The position numbers and the translations under genes are program-made. Source: Pomacea canaliculata (taxonomy: Eukaryota; Mollusca; Gastropoda; Architaenioglossa; Ampullariidae). From it: a DNA stretch of 64,000 nucleotides. The stretch's first letter is position 1, and every line of letters starts with the position of its first letter. The notes beneath the pieces were generated by a model. It saw nothing but the letters and a program-made list of their open reading frames with translations. It was not told where the DNA came from and did not search any database. Below, piece after piece: positions 26,179 through 37,800 of this stretch. The stretch lies in the NCBI RefSeq assembly GCF_003073045.1, contig NC_037600.1, forward strand, positions 13,845,188-13,909,187, read 5' to 3'.

Positions 26179-29100
26179 AGGAGGGTCTAGTCGAGAGAAA
26201 GGTAAAATTTTCAAAATCATACAGAATTTCAATGAAAGTTTCGCTCATTTCTTCAGTTTTGAAATCGCTTTGCTGTCATTTTCCTCTTCACTATTCCTTA
26301 GTATAAAGTTGTGGTCAATGACGCTGGTTTACTTGCTTCAGTGTCGTTGTTGCTGTTATTACAACTGCTAACACATTTTCCTAGTTACAGTTAATGTCTT
26401 GCCGCTGTTTAACGCAGACAAGCATGTCGACAGGTGGCGCTGGCAGCGGACAGACTACTCGTGAGGTGTTTCCCCAAAAAAGCAAAGAGGTTCTTGGAGG
26501 ACATGGCTCACGCTGCCAAGATGTTCGGGACGTCACGTGACCATGCTGTGCTGTGGGGCTTGACGGGAAATGCTATGAGCCAATATGAAGGTCTGTTGTT
26601 ATGGAGACAGGAAGGCGTATTTTCCCCCGTATAAGGGTCAAACGTTAAAAGTACCTTTACAATTCGAAAATGTTAATTTCCAATGTAATAATGAATATTA
26701 CTGGTTTGTTGGTATGGCTGACCTAATGATTCTTTAATAATCAAGTTTCTTTTGTTTTAATTTCTTGCTGGCACCTGCCATGATTATTTCTCTGAACTCG
26801 GGGCGACGAGGACAGACTGTTGGCTGTATGCATTTATTTTTCACATTACTTTATCTTCCAGGCACAGACTGGGACGAGGCTCTTGGCCGAGTGAGAGATT
26901 CCGTCAGCAAACTGTCAGAAGCAGAGCCTTGTGTACATTACGCGCGCATGCTGTTTGACCTCGGTCTTATACACTTCCGCCTGGGTCAACATGATGAAGC
27001 TTATAGGTATCTTATCGTACTTTGAGCATTAAATGTACGTGGGCTGCATGTGGGGTCGTTAAGAGATTTGCATGTGTGTATTGACTAAAAAGAAGGAAAC
27101 AATCTGAATAAGTCTGATGGGAAGACAATTTTATGACTAGTTTAACAAATGAAGCTTCTCGAGCGACTTGTTGACGAGAATGTAATTTGGCGATCACAGA
27201 ACGATGACAAATTGAGGTGAAGACTGGTTAAGTCTTTTAAATTAAGCACGTTTAATTGATTTTTAAATAAATAATTGAAGCATAAATCTAAAGGTTAAAT
27301 ATATGAAAGGAAAACGAAACAGAAAAAACATCGGATTAGATGACAGACCCTAACGTTCTTAATTGCTTTCGCTTCCCTTACCTTTAACTAACATTCTACA
27401 AAAGACCCATGCATTTCGACACAGCAAACAATTTGAATGTGATGTTGTCAGTAGATGTGTATCTGAAGAAGGGATGTAATTTGGGGGTAATTATCAATTA
27501 TCTCAGAAATATGATTTGCACACTGCTCAGCTCAGTCCTTTGAAAAAAATAGCGCTTTTTGTCCTGTGACCTTTGACCTTTACGTCAATGTGGCCTCTGT
27601 TGACAGGTATCTGAGCATGGCGAGGAACGTTTCTGAAGACACTGCCCACGGAGACGATTCACAGGTGGTGTACTTCCCCATCAGACTTCGCTGCTACCTG
27701 TCCATGCCATTAATATTTAAAGGTGAACGTCAGCGTCAACTGAAGTATTAGTAGCAGTAGTAACAATGTTGTGAATGGTGTACCAACGTGACGTAGTACA
27801 CTGTGTGGAGTTGACTGGAGACAACGTTGTGAATGGTGTCCAGACGTGACGTAGTTCACTGTTATCAGCTGTCGTTGATTGCAGGTGCCAATCGTAGCGG
27901 ATAAGTAATATGGAGGCTGACATTTACAGGTTAATTTTATATCTCCTATATCTACTGATATCTGAAAAAAACGCAAACCATTCCAGTTGGTCTTTAAGTT
28001 TATATTTATGTCACACTTTTGTGTAGCTAACGATATATGTCAGAGATATATATATACACTTGTGTCATATATATAAATTGTAGAGACGATTATCCTGTCT
28101 TGTTAGGTAAACTGACAGAGGCAAAGAATTTGGTGGAAGAAGCTCTGGAGCTGTGTTCCCAGCTGACGACCTATCATCCAGACAGAACAACACTGCTTAA
28201 CAACCTTGGTCTCATCTACGAAGCGCAGTGAGTGTCTAGGTTCTTAACAACCTGTTGTGACAGTTAACAAACATTTGTGACAGGGGGTAGAGGGTGTGGA
28301 TCAGTGTTTCATCTCGCTGTCAACATGACAAACAAGAAACTGGACTGAGATGAAAATAGTGTCGTGGAAGAAAGGACGGTTAGTCAACGGATCAGCTGAA
28401 GCCATAAAATGGAAACACAATGTCACGATAAAGAACCACGGTCCAGTACATCACTGAGATCGCGACAGGTTAAACAAGTCACTCCCAACATCAAAATTAA
28501 ATCAGTAAAGGAACAAAATTTAAAGAAATCCAGAAAGTTAAGACCTCTCAACTGGTAAGGCTAAGGGACATAACTCTCCACCCTCTCATATGTGGCATGT
28601 GATTTGTACTCAGCTGTTATTATTAAACAAATAATGTGTGGCTTGATAAATATTCTTGATGATGATAATGATAATTTGTATGCACATCTTGACAAGGGAG
28701 CTCATTACCTTTACACAGGAAACCTTGTTATTTCGTATAACAGGCAGTGAGAATCAGGACCTGGCGCTGCATTATTACCGACAATCTCTGCAGGAAAGGA
28801 GAGGCCTTCCCAGCATGCCGCCTTCAGACCTGGTTCCTTTGATTATCAACGTGGGCATGCAGTACAGCAGGAGAGGACATTATGGTAAGGCACCCAGCAC
28901 GTGACCCTGTAACCCTGACACCGCCTACACTCTGAGCCCCTAGCGGCCAAATATTACTCTACATCAAAGACAATATCGGATTCACTTAAATTACAAATAT
29001 ATGTACAGGTAATAAGTTTTTTTTTATTTTAACTTTCATAAAAAGTTTTCTGTACTTGCGTTTATTTTAAGGACAACGCTAAAGGCTCACGGACAATAAC

Positions 29101-30776
29101 TCTACTCGCCTACGTAAATTCGAACTACTTATTCCCTCCCTTCTCTCGATGAATTTGTATTTAAAAATAACTTTAGTGATACTTCACTTTTGCTTTCTAA
29201 TGTGTCAAACTGTAGGCGGCGATAGTCAAACGATTTCGATTTTAAAATTGTTGAACTTTTAGCTTTTTTGTTACATAACAATAATACCATTTGACCCGAT
29301 CATCCTTAGTAAGTCGACATCAACAAAGAAAAATGCCTCAATGTTTCAAGCCAACTACACATATTATGGTATTTCAGAAAATCTAAAAGGAAAACGACGC
29401 TAATTTAATATATATATATATAGTTTATTGGTTGATGTTTTTCTACATACATAGGTGTAGGCTTTGTTACATGTATTGGTACAGACACGGCAATGGCGCA
29501 CCTTCAAGAAGCGCTGAAGATCCGAGAACAATACGGGTGGTGGCACTTCAACACAGCTTTAACCCAAACAAACCTTGCTCAAGTCTGCGTCTTGAGGTGA
29601 CTATGGACACCTTCTCTCAAAGTCGGTTCCGATGGTTGGTTGCATGCGAGTTCTTAAAATCAAGTCCAGAATCGCGGGTTTGAGGTGCAAGTCGACATTG
29701 CTAAGTGTGCATCTGAATAGTCGACTTGCACACTAGAAAACTTCTTTTGCATTTTTCTTTATATCTTTTTATCATCAACATTGAAATTATCGACGAATCT
29801 GACGTCAGAAGTAAAAACTCACCCAATTATGTAACTTATTTTAATACAGACACGACTTCCAGAGTGCGGCGGACTATCTGCTGAAGTCCAGGAGCATCCT
29901 AGCAAAGTGCACTCCCCATCATGAACAGCGCGGTCACGCGTCCCTGCTGTTGGCCCATGTGTACGTCACACCGCCCCTCTATGACCCCGGCCAGGTGAGT
30001 CGCTACCTGCAGGAGGTGCTGGAGGTGCTTGATGTCAGGCAGCAGAGCCGCAGCTCGTCAGGCACGTTGATGGTGTTGTCATGTGCGGAGCATTGCATGC
30101 AGCTGGGCGGCTGGCGTTGGAGCGAGATGGACCCCTACCTGAAGGTGGTTGAACAGGTGGGTCTGTGTATGGGTGTATGTCTGTGTGTGAACGTGTGTAT
30201 AGGTGTATTTTACTGTATGTGGGCGTATATTTGCTGTGTATTGTGTATTTGCTTGCATATGTCTGTGCGTGATGGGAGAGAGAGAGAGGAGAGTAAGAAA
30301 TGAATTCTGAATGTGTACATAGTGGCATATGTATATGAATAAATACACATACTTGTTTTGTGGTAATATATGATATCCAAATATTATTTAGGGCTTACAG
30401 AAATGCAAGGCTTAGAAACGCCTGTAATATGCACCTGGTGAAAGAAGAGATGTACGAAGAGTGCACAAAACTTGTAAATCCTCTTATTTGCTTTCATTGT
30501 CTCCCCTCTACTGTCTGTTCTTTGTAGCTGCTGAAGCAGTTTGAAGGCGACCTGTCTCCACAGCTCAAGGAGCACCAAGTCATTTTTGAAAAAGTCAAGA
30601 AACTAGAAGGACAAGGGGACACCATCAAAGCCGAGCAAGCTGAGGAACTGACGTCACACGTGGTGGCCGCCTGTCATTTTTGCAACATATTTTACGACGA
30701 TAAAGACTTCAGAGAACTGTGGAGACGAGTGGAGATGAACATAGGTGATCAGATGAGAGTCTATGATCTCACGTAA
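25288..30776 (+). CDS. TPR-repeat protein, array copy 1 (one frame slip)
   Basis: First of four tandem copies of an all-helical TPR protein; function not recognised. Exons: 25288-25569, 25785-25961, 26434-26590, 26862-27006, 27607-27722, 28107-28227, 28744-28884, 29485-29596, 29850-30156, 30528-30776. TPR-type helix pairs are clear in exon 4 (LFDLGLIHFRLGQHDEAYR) and in exons 6-9 (LLNNLGLIYE, LALHYYRQSL, MAHLQEALKIREQYG, ADYLLKSRSIL). The start MEMAEENTDEQ is shared by the array. Exon 6 is 121 bases instead of 120 (GAAGCGCAG for GAACGCAG at about 28221-28227), which shifts the frame into a stop in exon 7. Exon 3 can be entered in frame only at the second of two possible acceptors, because GACAAGCATG has one base more than GACGACATG of the other copies. 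The usual AATAAA after the stop reads AAGAAA. It may be a recent pseudogene, or the slip may be an assembly error. Confidence 0.75.
26148..26177. repeat. Poly-T tract in intron 2 of TPR copy 1
   Basis: An uninterrupted run of about 30 T lies in the intron between exons 2 and 3. The matching intron of copy 2 has only about 10 T (near 36030), so the run has grown or shrunk since duplication. Confidence 0.9.
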
Positions 30777-31781
30777 CAGCTGTGGACACCGAAGACACAT
30801 CTGCTTGGTGTGGACATCCAGCCTCGTTTCCAGATGTGCTTTTTGAAATTAGTGTAAGAAAAGGAACAAATTTGCGCATGAAATGAATAGCGGAGCAGTG
30901 GGTGGAGGTATGACCTCAGATTGTATGGCTTACTATGTCGATATGTGGCGCAGTCTTCCAGAGAAGTTTTCTACAATAATCTACATAACTCGAACTCTCG
31001 AGATGCGAATAAGTATTCCTTCCAAATGTATGTGACTGATTGGACAGTGTCGCTGATGTCGGGTGGGATACGATTCGTCAAGCGTACATACACTTCTCTT
31101 TGTTATCTGTGGTGTGTATGACTGAGGGTTTTTTTTTTCATATATATATAAATATTTTAATGATTCGGCTTTTTTTACATAACTTCATAGGGGTACAGCA
31201 TGATAATAAATAAAGTATACTACCATATTTACGCGTATAGTAGACATGATATAAATACAAACATACATCAAACCATTTTCAAACAAACATATCACAAATA
31301 TACATGTATGCCGATATATTTCAAACCAACAGTCAAAAAATTATGTGTAAACACAAGCTTGGAGAGGTACAATCAAATATATGCATTAAGTCATCCAAAA
31401 CCATATAGTCCTATAAATACACAGATACAAATACTAATGTTTATCAAAATAATCATAGTACATCATGCAACCAACTTACATTAACATTTCTATATGTCCA
31501 TTCCTAGGTGTATTGGGCTTTGATCTGTGGCACAATATTTTCTTATTTCCGGTACATTATAAACAACAGAGGTAAGGCATAGTGTAACTCCGTTACCCCG
31601 AGCAGCGAGCTGAAGATAGTCACGTCCTTGTGCATCGCACCGTTACCTCCGGGGGACCTCTGATGCAGGGCAAACACGTGAGCTATCGGGACGCCGACGA
31701 ACTTCCACGAGAAATGGCGGACAGTCAGACTTTCTTTAAAATTACACGAGGGTTTCGTTGTTATTCTCACTTCGTCTACAG

Positions 31782-32129
31782 CAGGGGTGGGCAATCGGCG
31801 GGCCGAAATGAAGTCCTTGGCGGGCAGATTACTGGCATATGCAAGGATCACTCGGCATAGAGGCCGAAAACAGTATTTAATGATGCTAACGTCATGTACT
31901 TCAATAGCTGCTGAAGTCAATGAGACAGCTGCGGTCGATCAAAGTTGTCAGCAAGTTGCTTGAACTCTGGCTGCATGTCGGACATAGAAATCCTCAGTAA
32001 CGACTGCACGTGAATATCAGTTAGACTGGAACGCAGATTTTGTTAATGTTCATGGGCCACATTATCATGTATGACCAGAAACAGTCTTCAAAATCCCGTC
32101 CGGATCCGGCCGTATGTTGCCAACCCCTG
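31782..32129. mobile_element. Short non-autonomous hAT-type DNA transposon
   Basis: The element is 348 bases long. It starts CAGGGGTGGGCAATC and ends GTTGCCAACCCCTG, imperfect terminal inverted repeats of the CAGGGGT-GGCAA type. It is flanked by a perfect 8-base duplication GTCTACAG at 31774-31781 and 32130-32137, the hAT hallmark. It carries no transposase frame, so it must have moved with an enzyme supplied elsewhere. Confidence 0.9.
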
Positions 32130-32939
32130 GTCTACAGGGTGTGATGTAAAACTGTTGATTCTGTGGTGTTGTCCGGCACCAACGAGCACATGTGGTTGAT
32201 TTATTTTGTACTGGAAAGTGCTGAAACTGGTTGTAGTAGCCACTGTGTTCTGTGGAACTCATTTAATATTATGTTTAGTAATTGAGGTACTTTACTCGTG
32301 CGGCTTTGGTAGCCACTGTACAGTTGATTGAGCAGTGTTAGTAACTGTTGAACACTTGCCTGTGAGCGGTCTTAGTATTTGATTTGTTTGTGTGTGTGTG
32401 CGGCTGACATTGTCATTTTCCTGCTTGTGTATTATTATTGCCAGGACTGCCTTCTTGCAGAATTTATTGTAATTGCAAATTTCACTTTGACGTTTTCTTG
32501 TTGCATATTAAGTATTCGTCCGGAAAGGGACATCCTAAACTGAAGTGATCTCGTGTTGTTGATTTGTACGAGTGGGCATGTCCGAGGGAAGTTCGTGACA
32601 GAAAAAGTAGAGTCACGGAAATATACAATGTCACTATTAAAACAAGTTTTTATATTCTCTTGCAAACACACATAAAAATAGCACATCCATAAATGCACAC
32701 ACATCCCCAACCCCTTGGTTCTCCTATACACATCCAAAATCATATTAACATAATCATGAAATTATGAACCCACGTAATTTTTTTTTATAGATGGCTGAAG
32801 TAAAGCATTTTTTCAGAAATTTCCGGGACAATTATTTTCTGAAAAAAATGAACATTCAACCAAGATTTTATAATCTAACATAGCAGTTTATAAAAAAGCG
32901 GGAAGCATCCACATTCACCATACACCATTATGTTAGGGG

Positions 32940-33415
32940 CTTTTATCTTCTTCTTATTATTATCATTCCTTTTTCACCCCCAGTCGAGCATAGGGTCGCA
33001 ACACCACAACCCGCTATCGGACCCGGTCCTGGGCATCCCTTTCCAGTTGGGACCATGTCATGCAGCTGTCTCCGCCTCTCTGTGAACTGATCTCCTCCAC
33101 GTCCTGTCTGGGTCTCCCAACCCTGCGCCTCCCCTGTGGGTTCCAGCCCAGAGCTTGTCTTGTTAAATCGTCGTGGCTTTCGTAAGGTGTGACCATCCAG
33201 CCCCACTTCTGCTTCTTGATGTCTTGGCTGGCAGGTTTTTGGTTGGTTCTCTCCCACAGGTCTGTATTGGAGATCTTCTCAGGCCATCTGATGTTGAGGA
33301 TGTGGCGCAGTCATCTGTTGACGAATGTCTGTATCTTGTTGGTGATGGTGTTTGTCACACGCCATGTCTCAGATCCAACTACATGTGGAATGTATTACAG
33401 AGTCTGACCGTTTCA
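32940..33415 (-). mobile_element. 3' fragment of a non-LTR retrotransposon (LINE)
   Basis: Read on the minus strand it encodes the C-terminal end of a LINE reverse-transcriptase frame: GSETWRVT, then LRHILNIRWPEKISN and DLWERTNQKP, then RQALGWNPQGRRRVGRPRQD and CSTGGEK. These are typical of the tail after the RT domain in widespread animal LINEs. The frame has indels and the 5' end is missing. The 3' end runs into AAGAAGAAG-type repeats. A second, shorter copy of the same tail is at 61155-61372. Confidence 0.8.
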
Positions 33416-34812
33416 TTTACCTGGCAGGAAAGATGGAGGTATAGATCAAAATGTAAAATAGCCTTGGTTGATGGCTCAGCTGGAAACTCCCGAATATCCT
33501 CCCTCCCATATCCCTCCCCTCCATTCCCTCACGTCAGCGACACAAGTTTCTACTGGTCTGAGTATCTGGACTAGTGAATGTACTCGCCATGAACCTGGAA
33601 GATAAACCCTTGTTACCGGAAGTCATCTTGGTTATAAACCAAAACAGTTAAGGTCATTAAGACGGGTTGTTAGTGGTGCATTTCGCTGTTAGTAATAATA
33701 ATACGATTTCTATATTGCCTTCCCCACTGTCAATGTGGACTCAAAATACTTTAATAATAATAAGAACAATAATAAGGATCAGCATCATTATTATTGCTAG
33801 GGGCACAAGGTCGTCAATTCTGGAGTGGAGAAAATATGAGTAATCATGAGGTTGAGTTGTGAACGATATAACAACGACCACGACGAGTTCATGGCATTTA
33901 AAAAAAAAATTAACACTCAAGACATTTCCCTCCATCCAGTCAGCCGATACATTCTAACGTAGACAACAACTGACAGAAAGAATTTGTGGGGGTGGGGGTC
34001 CAAGTTTAGGGCTGGTACACAAATCGTAAGAGCTGTGTGTTTAAAGAATTTTTAATATCGGATAGAGAAAGGTATGTTGTTCCAGGTTGCAGGGTCAAGA
34101 CAGCAAAACTTTGGTCCCTTTTTGAATTTCTCATTGCTTTCAGCCACCTACACTTCTACACATCGTTACTGTGAGCCATGTACATCTATACATTATATAG
34201 TTCTATATCTCTTTGACTGTGAATCTTCAGCTCAACTTGCCATCACTAGTGACCATCTACATTTTAGACATTTCAATATCTTACTGTGAACCATGGACAT
34301 TTTTCTACATTTCGTCATCTTCCTGCTGTGCTGTCAACGTGGGTGAAGCAGATCCGGGTTTTTCTGTCGAATATCGCAGTGAGATAACACGGCAAGAACA
34401 AATAAGATGAACCTAAAATAGACACAGGGTGTCGGCGGTCAGTCGTGTGTTTGTGTTTGTGTGTTATAACGCTTATCGTAAGAGATTTTCCGCAATACCA
34501 GGATGTTGCGTGGTGTAAAACAAACATAGGAGGTTGTTTTCGAGAGCAATCCTCAGTGGACTTTTTAACTCACAAGCCAGTGATCCCATGTAGCGTTCTT
34601 TTATATTAACAACCAACGGCAGTTCACAATAATATCCAGTTCAGTTTCATGTTAACACCAAATGATGTATACCATCATTGTGGTATAGTAATTAGAGTAT
34701 ACAGGTCGTAACAATCGTGTCTAACAATCTAAGTTGTCACGTGTTCAGAGTCAGCAAGGTGAGCACATTTTCCAACCAGACAAGCTCGTGCGAGAAAACC
34801 CTCGCCTAGACG

Positions 34813-37800
34813 ATGGAGATGGCTGAGGAAAACACCGACGAGCAGGTGAGAGAGCTGGCGCGGTTGCTACAGGCCGGCGACTTCTCACAGGTGGCGCTAC
34901 AGGTCGTGATGGACTGCCGCCAGCAGCAGCAGCAGCAGCAACAACAAGATGATAAACGGATGCAGACCTTGCTTCATATGCTCACCCATTACTGCCCGCA
35001 GACGCGGGAGGTCAAGGGGTCATTGCAGCGGAACCTCGCACCAGTGCTTCTGCCCCCGCCAGGTGTCTGGGACACGTGGTGACGGACGATCAGGTAAGAC
35101 ATGAGGGGGTTAACTGTTTGCATAGTGAGGGTTTATATAAAAAAAATTCATTTTTTCTGGGAAAAGACAGTATACTGATTATCGTTATTCCAAGAACTGA
35201 CCTACTTAAATCCAGACTGAAATACTCATTGAACGTTTTTTAAATGGCTTCCCTTCTCATCTCCAGCAAATAAACTCTAACCTGTTTCCGACAAGAATTA
35301 CTGAAATACCATATTCATTTTTCAAAGCCTCTTTTAACAGTTGGCGAGACTAGCACCTAGATATGCTTGCAAATTCAAAGACTTAAACCGTTTAAATTCC
35401 TTCCTATTGCAGGACCACCCCCTTCACCCTTAAATATCTATATGATTATCGTATTCCTCCCCTATTTCAAGCACATTAGGATGAAAACTCTAACAAAATT
35501 AACTAAACTTCACTGAATTGACTTCATGGATTGATGTTGCGCTGTTGCATGTAACTTTTAACTTAATAGCAACGCAAATCACATTGTTCACACCACACTC
35601 ACTTGTCCAACCCGCTGACTGGACTGTTGAGTGCACGTGACTGAATGCACTTAACGCTGTCTTGACGTTTGATTGGACTAAACCGCTGACGTCACCAGGC
35701 CAGGCTACGCGTGGTGACGTTCCTTGGAAACGTACTGGAGCATGCGCAGACCAAGCTGATGATGGAGTCGCAGCAGACCGTGGTGGGTTACGTCGCCGGC
35801 GACTGGCCTCGTCTGGAGCGGGTGCTGCGGCAGGCCATCCATTGCACGAGAGACACGTACCCGGCTTTTCTGCAGGTAAGCGTTCACTACCCTGACAGGT
35901 GAATCCTTGTCAGTCTGTCTTGGATCACTCCTGTGAATGTTTACACCTGCGTGTCCTCGTTCCAGGGTAGACGGCTCACTTTCATTGGTTATCTGATGTA
36001 TCGCACGTCTTCGTCCTCTGTTTCTTTGCATTTTTTTTTTCTTTTGAGGAAGGTCTAGTTGAGAGAAAGGTATGCGGACTGTCTGAGTAAGAATATTCGG
36101 CAAAAGGTCAGGAAGGAACTGAAGTTTTATCTGAAAACGTAAGAACGGAATTTTTTCTCATCATTAGGATTGTTCAAATCTCCAATAAGCTTGAAAACGC
36201 TTCAAAACATTAAGATGGTTTCGTGAGCGTTTCGACCATTCCTTCAGTCTTTGAAACCACTTTGCTTTCATTTCTTTTTATTATTCCTGCTTCTGAGGTT
36301 GTAGGGAATGACGCTGGTGTATTTGCTTCAATGTCGTTGTTGCTGTTATTACAACTGCTAACACATTTTTCCTAGTTACAGTTAATGTCTTGCCGCTGTT
36401 TAACGCAGACGACATGTCGACAGGTGGCGCTGGCAGCGGACAGACTACTCGTCAGGTGTTTCCCCAAAGAGGCAAAGAAGTTTTTGGAGGACATGGCTCA
36501 CGCTGCCGAGATGTTCGGGACGTCACGTGACCATGCCGTGCTGTGGGGCTTGACGGGAAATGCTATGAGCCAAATCGAAGGTTTGTAATTAGTGAGACAA
36601 CAAAAGATGTATTTATCCCATCTCCCATATTGCGTCAAGCGTTAAAACCACCAATCGAATGTCTGAAAATGTTAATTTCTAAAAAATAAATAAATAAATA
36701 AATAAATATTACTGGTTTCTTGGTAGAAATGATCTTATATATGATTCTTTGATAATCAAGCTTCCTTTGAAAGCTATAAGCCTGTAGAACATAGAAACAT
36801 TTTTATTCAAACAGATACATCTCTAACAACTCCGACTAGTCAAAAGCTGATAAAAATTTCATTGGAGCTTATCCCTTTTTGGTGTACTGTCTTAAATATC
36901 AAAAGAATCATCGGCACCTAAAAACCAAAGCCTGGATTTTTATATTACGGTATAAAACTTCAGGCAGTTTGATTTGTTAAAGCAGCGAGACAAGGTTTAG
37001 TTTTCTTGAGCTGTCTTCAGGGCACATATTAGTGTTTGTATCCTTGTATGAGACATAATTCAGACATATTCACATCTTCGACAATATGTGTTCGATTAAA
37101 ATCGTTTCTAAAAACGAAACAGAAATGAAACCTAAAGGTGACGAGGACAGACTGTTGGGTGCCGGTATTTATTTTTCACATTCGTTTATCTTCCAGGCAC
37201 AGACTGGGACGAGGCTCTTGGCCGAGTGAGAGATTCCGTCAGCAAACTGTCAGAAGCAGAGCCTTGTGTACATTACGCGCGAATGTTGTTTGACCTCGGT
37301 CTTATACACTTCCGCCTGGGTCAACATGATGAAGCTTATAGGTATCTTGTCGTATTTAGAGCATAAAATATACGGGGACTTCATTTGGGGTCGTTAAGAG
37401 ATTTGCATGTGTGCATTGACGAAACACATTTCCGTTACTCTTTTAGGTGTTAGCCATAGCGCAGAAAAACACTCACTAATATCCCAAACACCCACTTATC
37501 TCACAAACACTCACTTATCTCACAAACACCCACTTATATCATCTATTGATATCTCAAACACACATGGTTTCGCTGCTGCTCATTTGAGACACGGTAACTA
37601 GGTCAGGTGAATCATATTCATATAGGTGACGTCACTGTTTTGACCTCTGAACTTGATGCTGTCGGTAGGTATGTATCTGAAGAAGGGACGAGACTTGGGG
37701 TTCATTCTCTCAGAAATATCATCTTGCACACTAGTCAGCTCAGTCATTTGACAAATAAACGCCTTGTGCCCTGCGCCGTGGTGGCCTCTGTTGACAGGTG

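Larger units (their letters stand above)
30777..34812. other. Spacer between TPR copies 1 and 2
   Basis: The first part (about 30890-31060) matches the DNA after copies 3 (49640-49790) and 4 (58250-58400), for example TCGATATGTGGCGCAGTCTT and GTGACTGATTGGACAGTG. Then follow an AT-rich stretch, a short hAT-type element (31782-32129) and a non-LTR retrotransposon tail (32940-33415). The part from about 34060 to 34812 resembles DNA upstream of copy 3. The conserved upstream block seen before copies 1, 3 and 4 was not found here. Confidence 0.6.
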
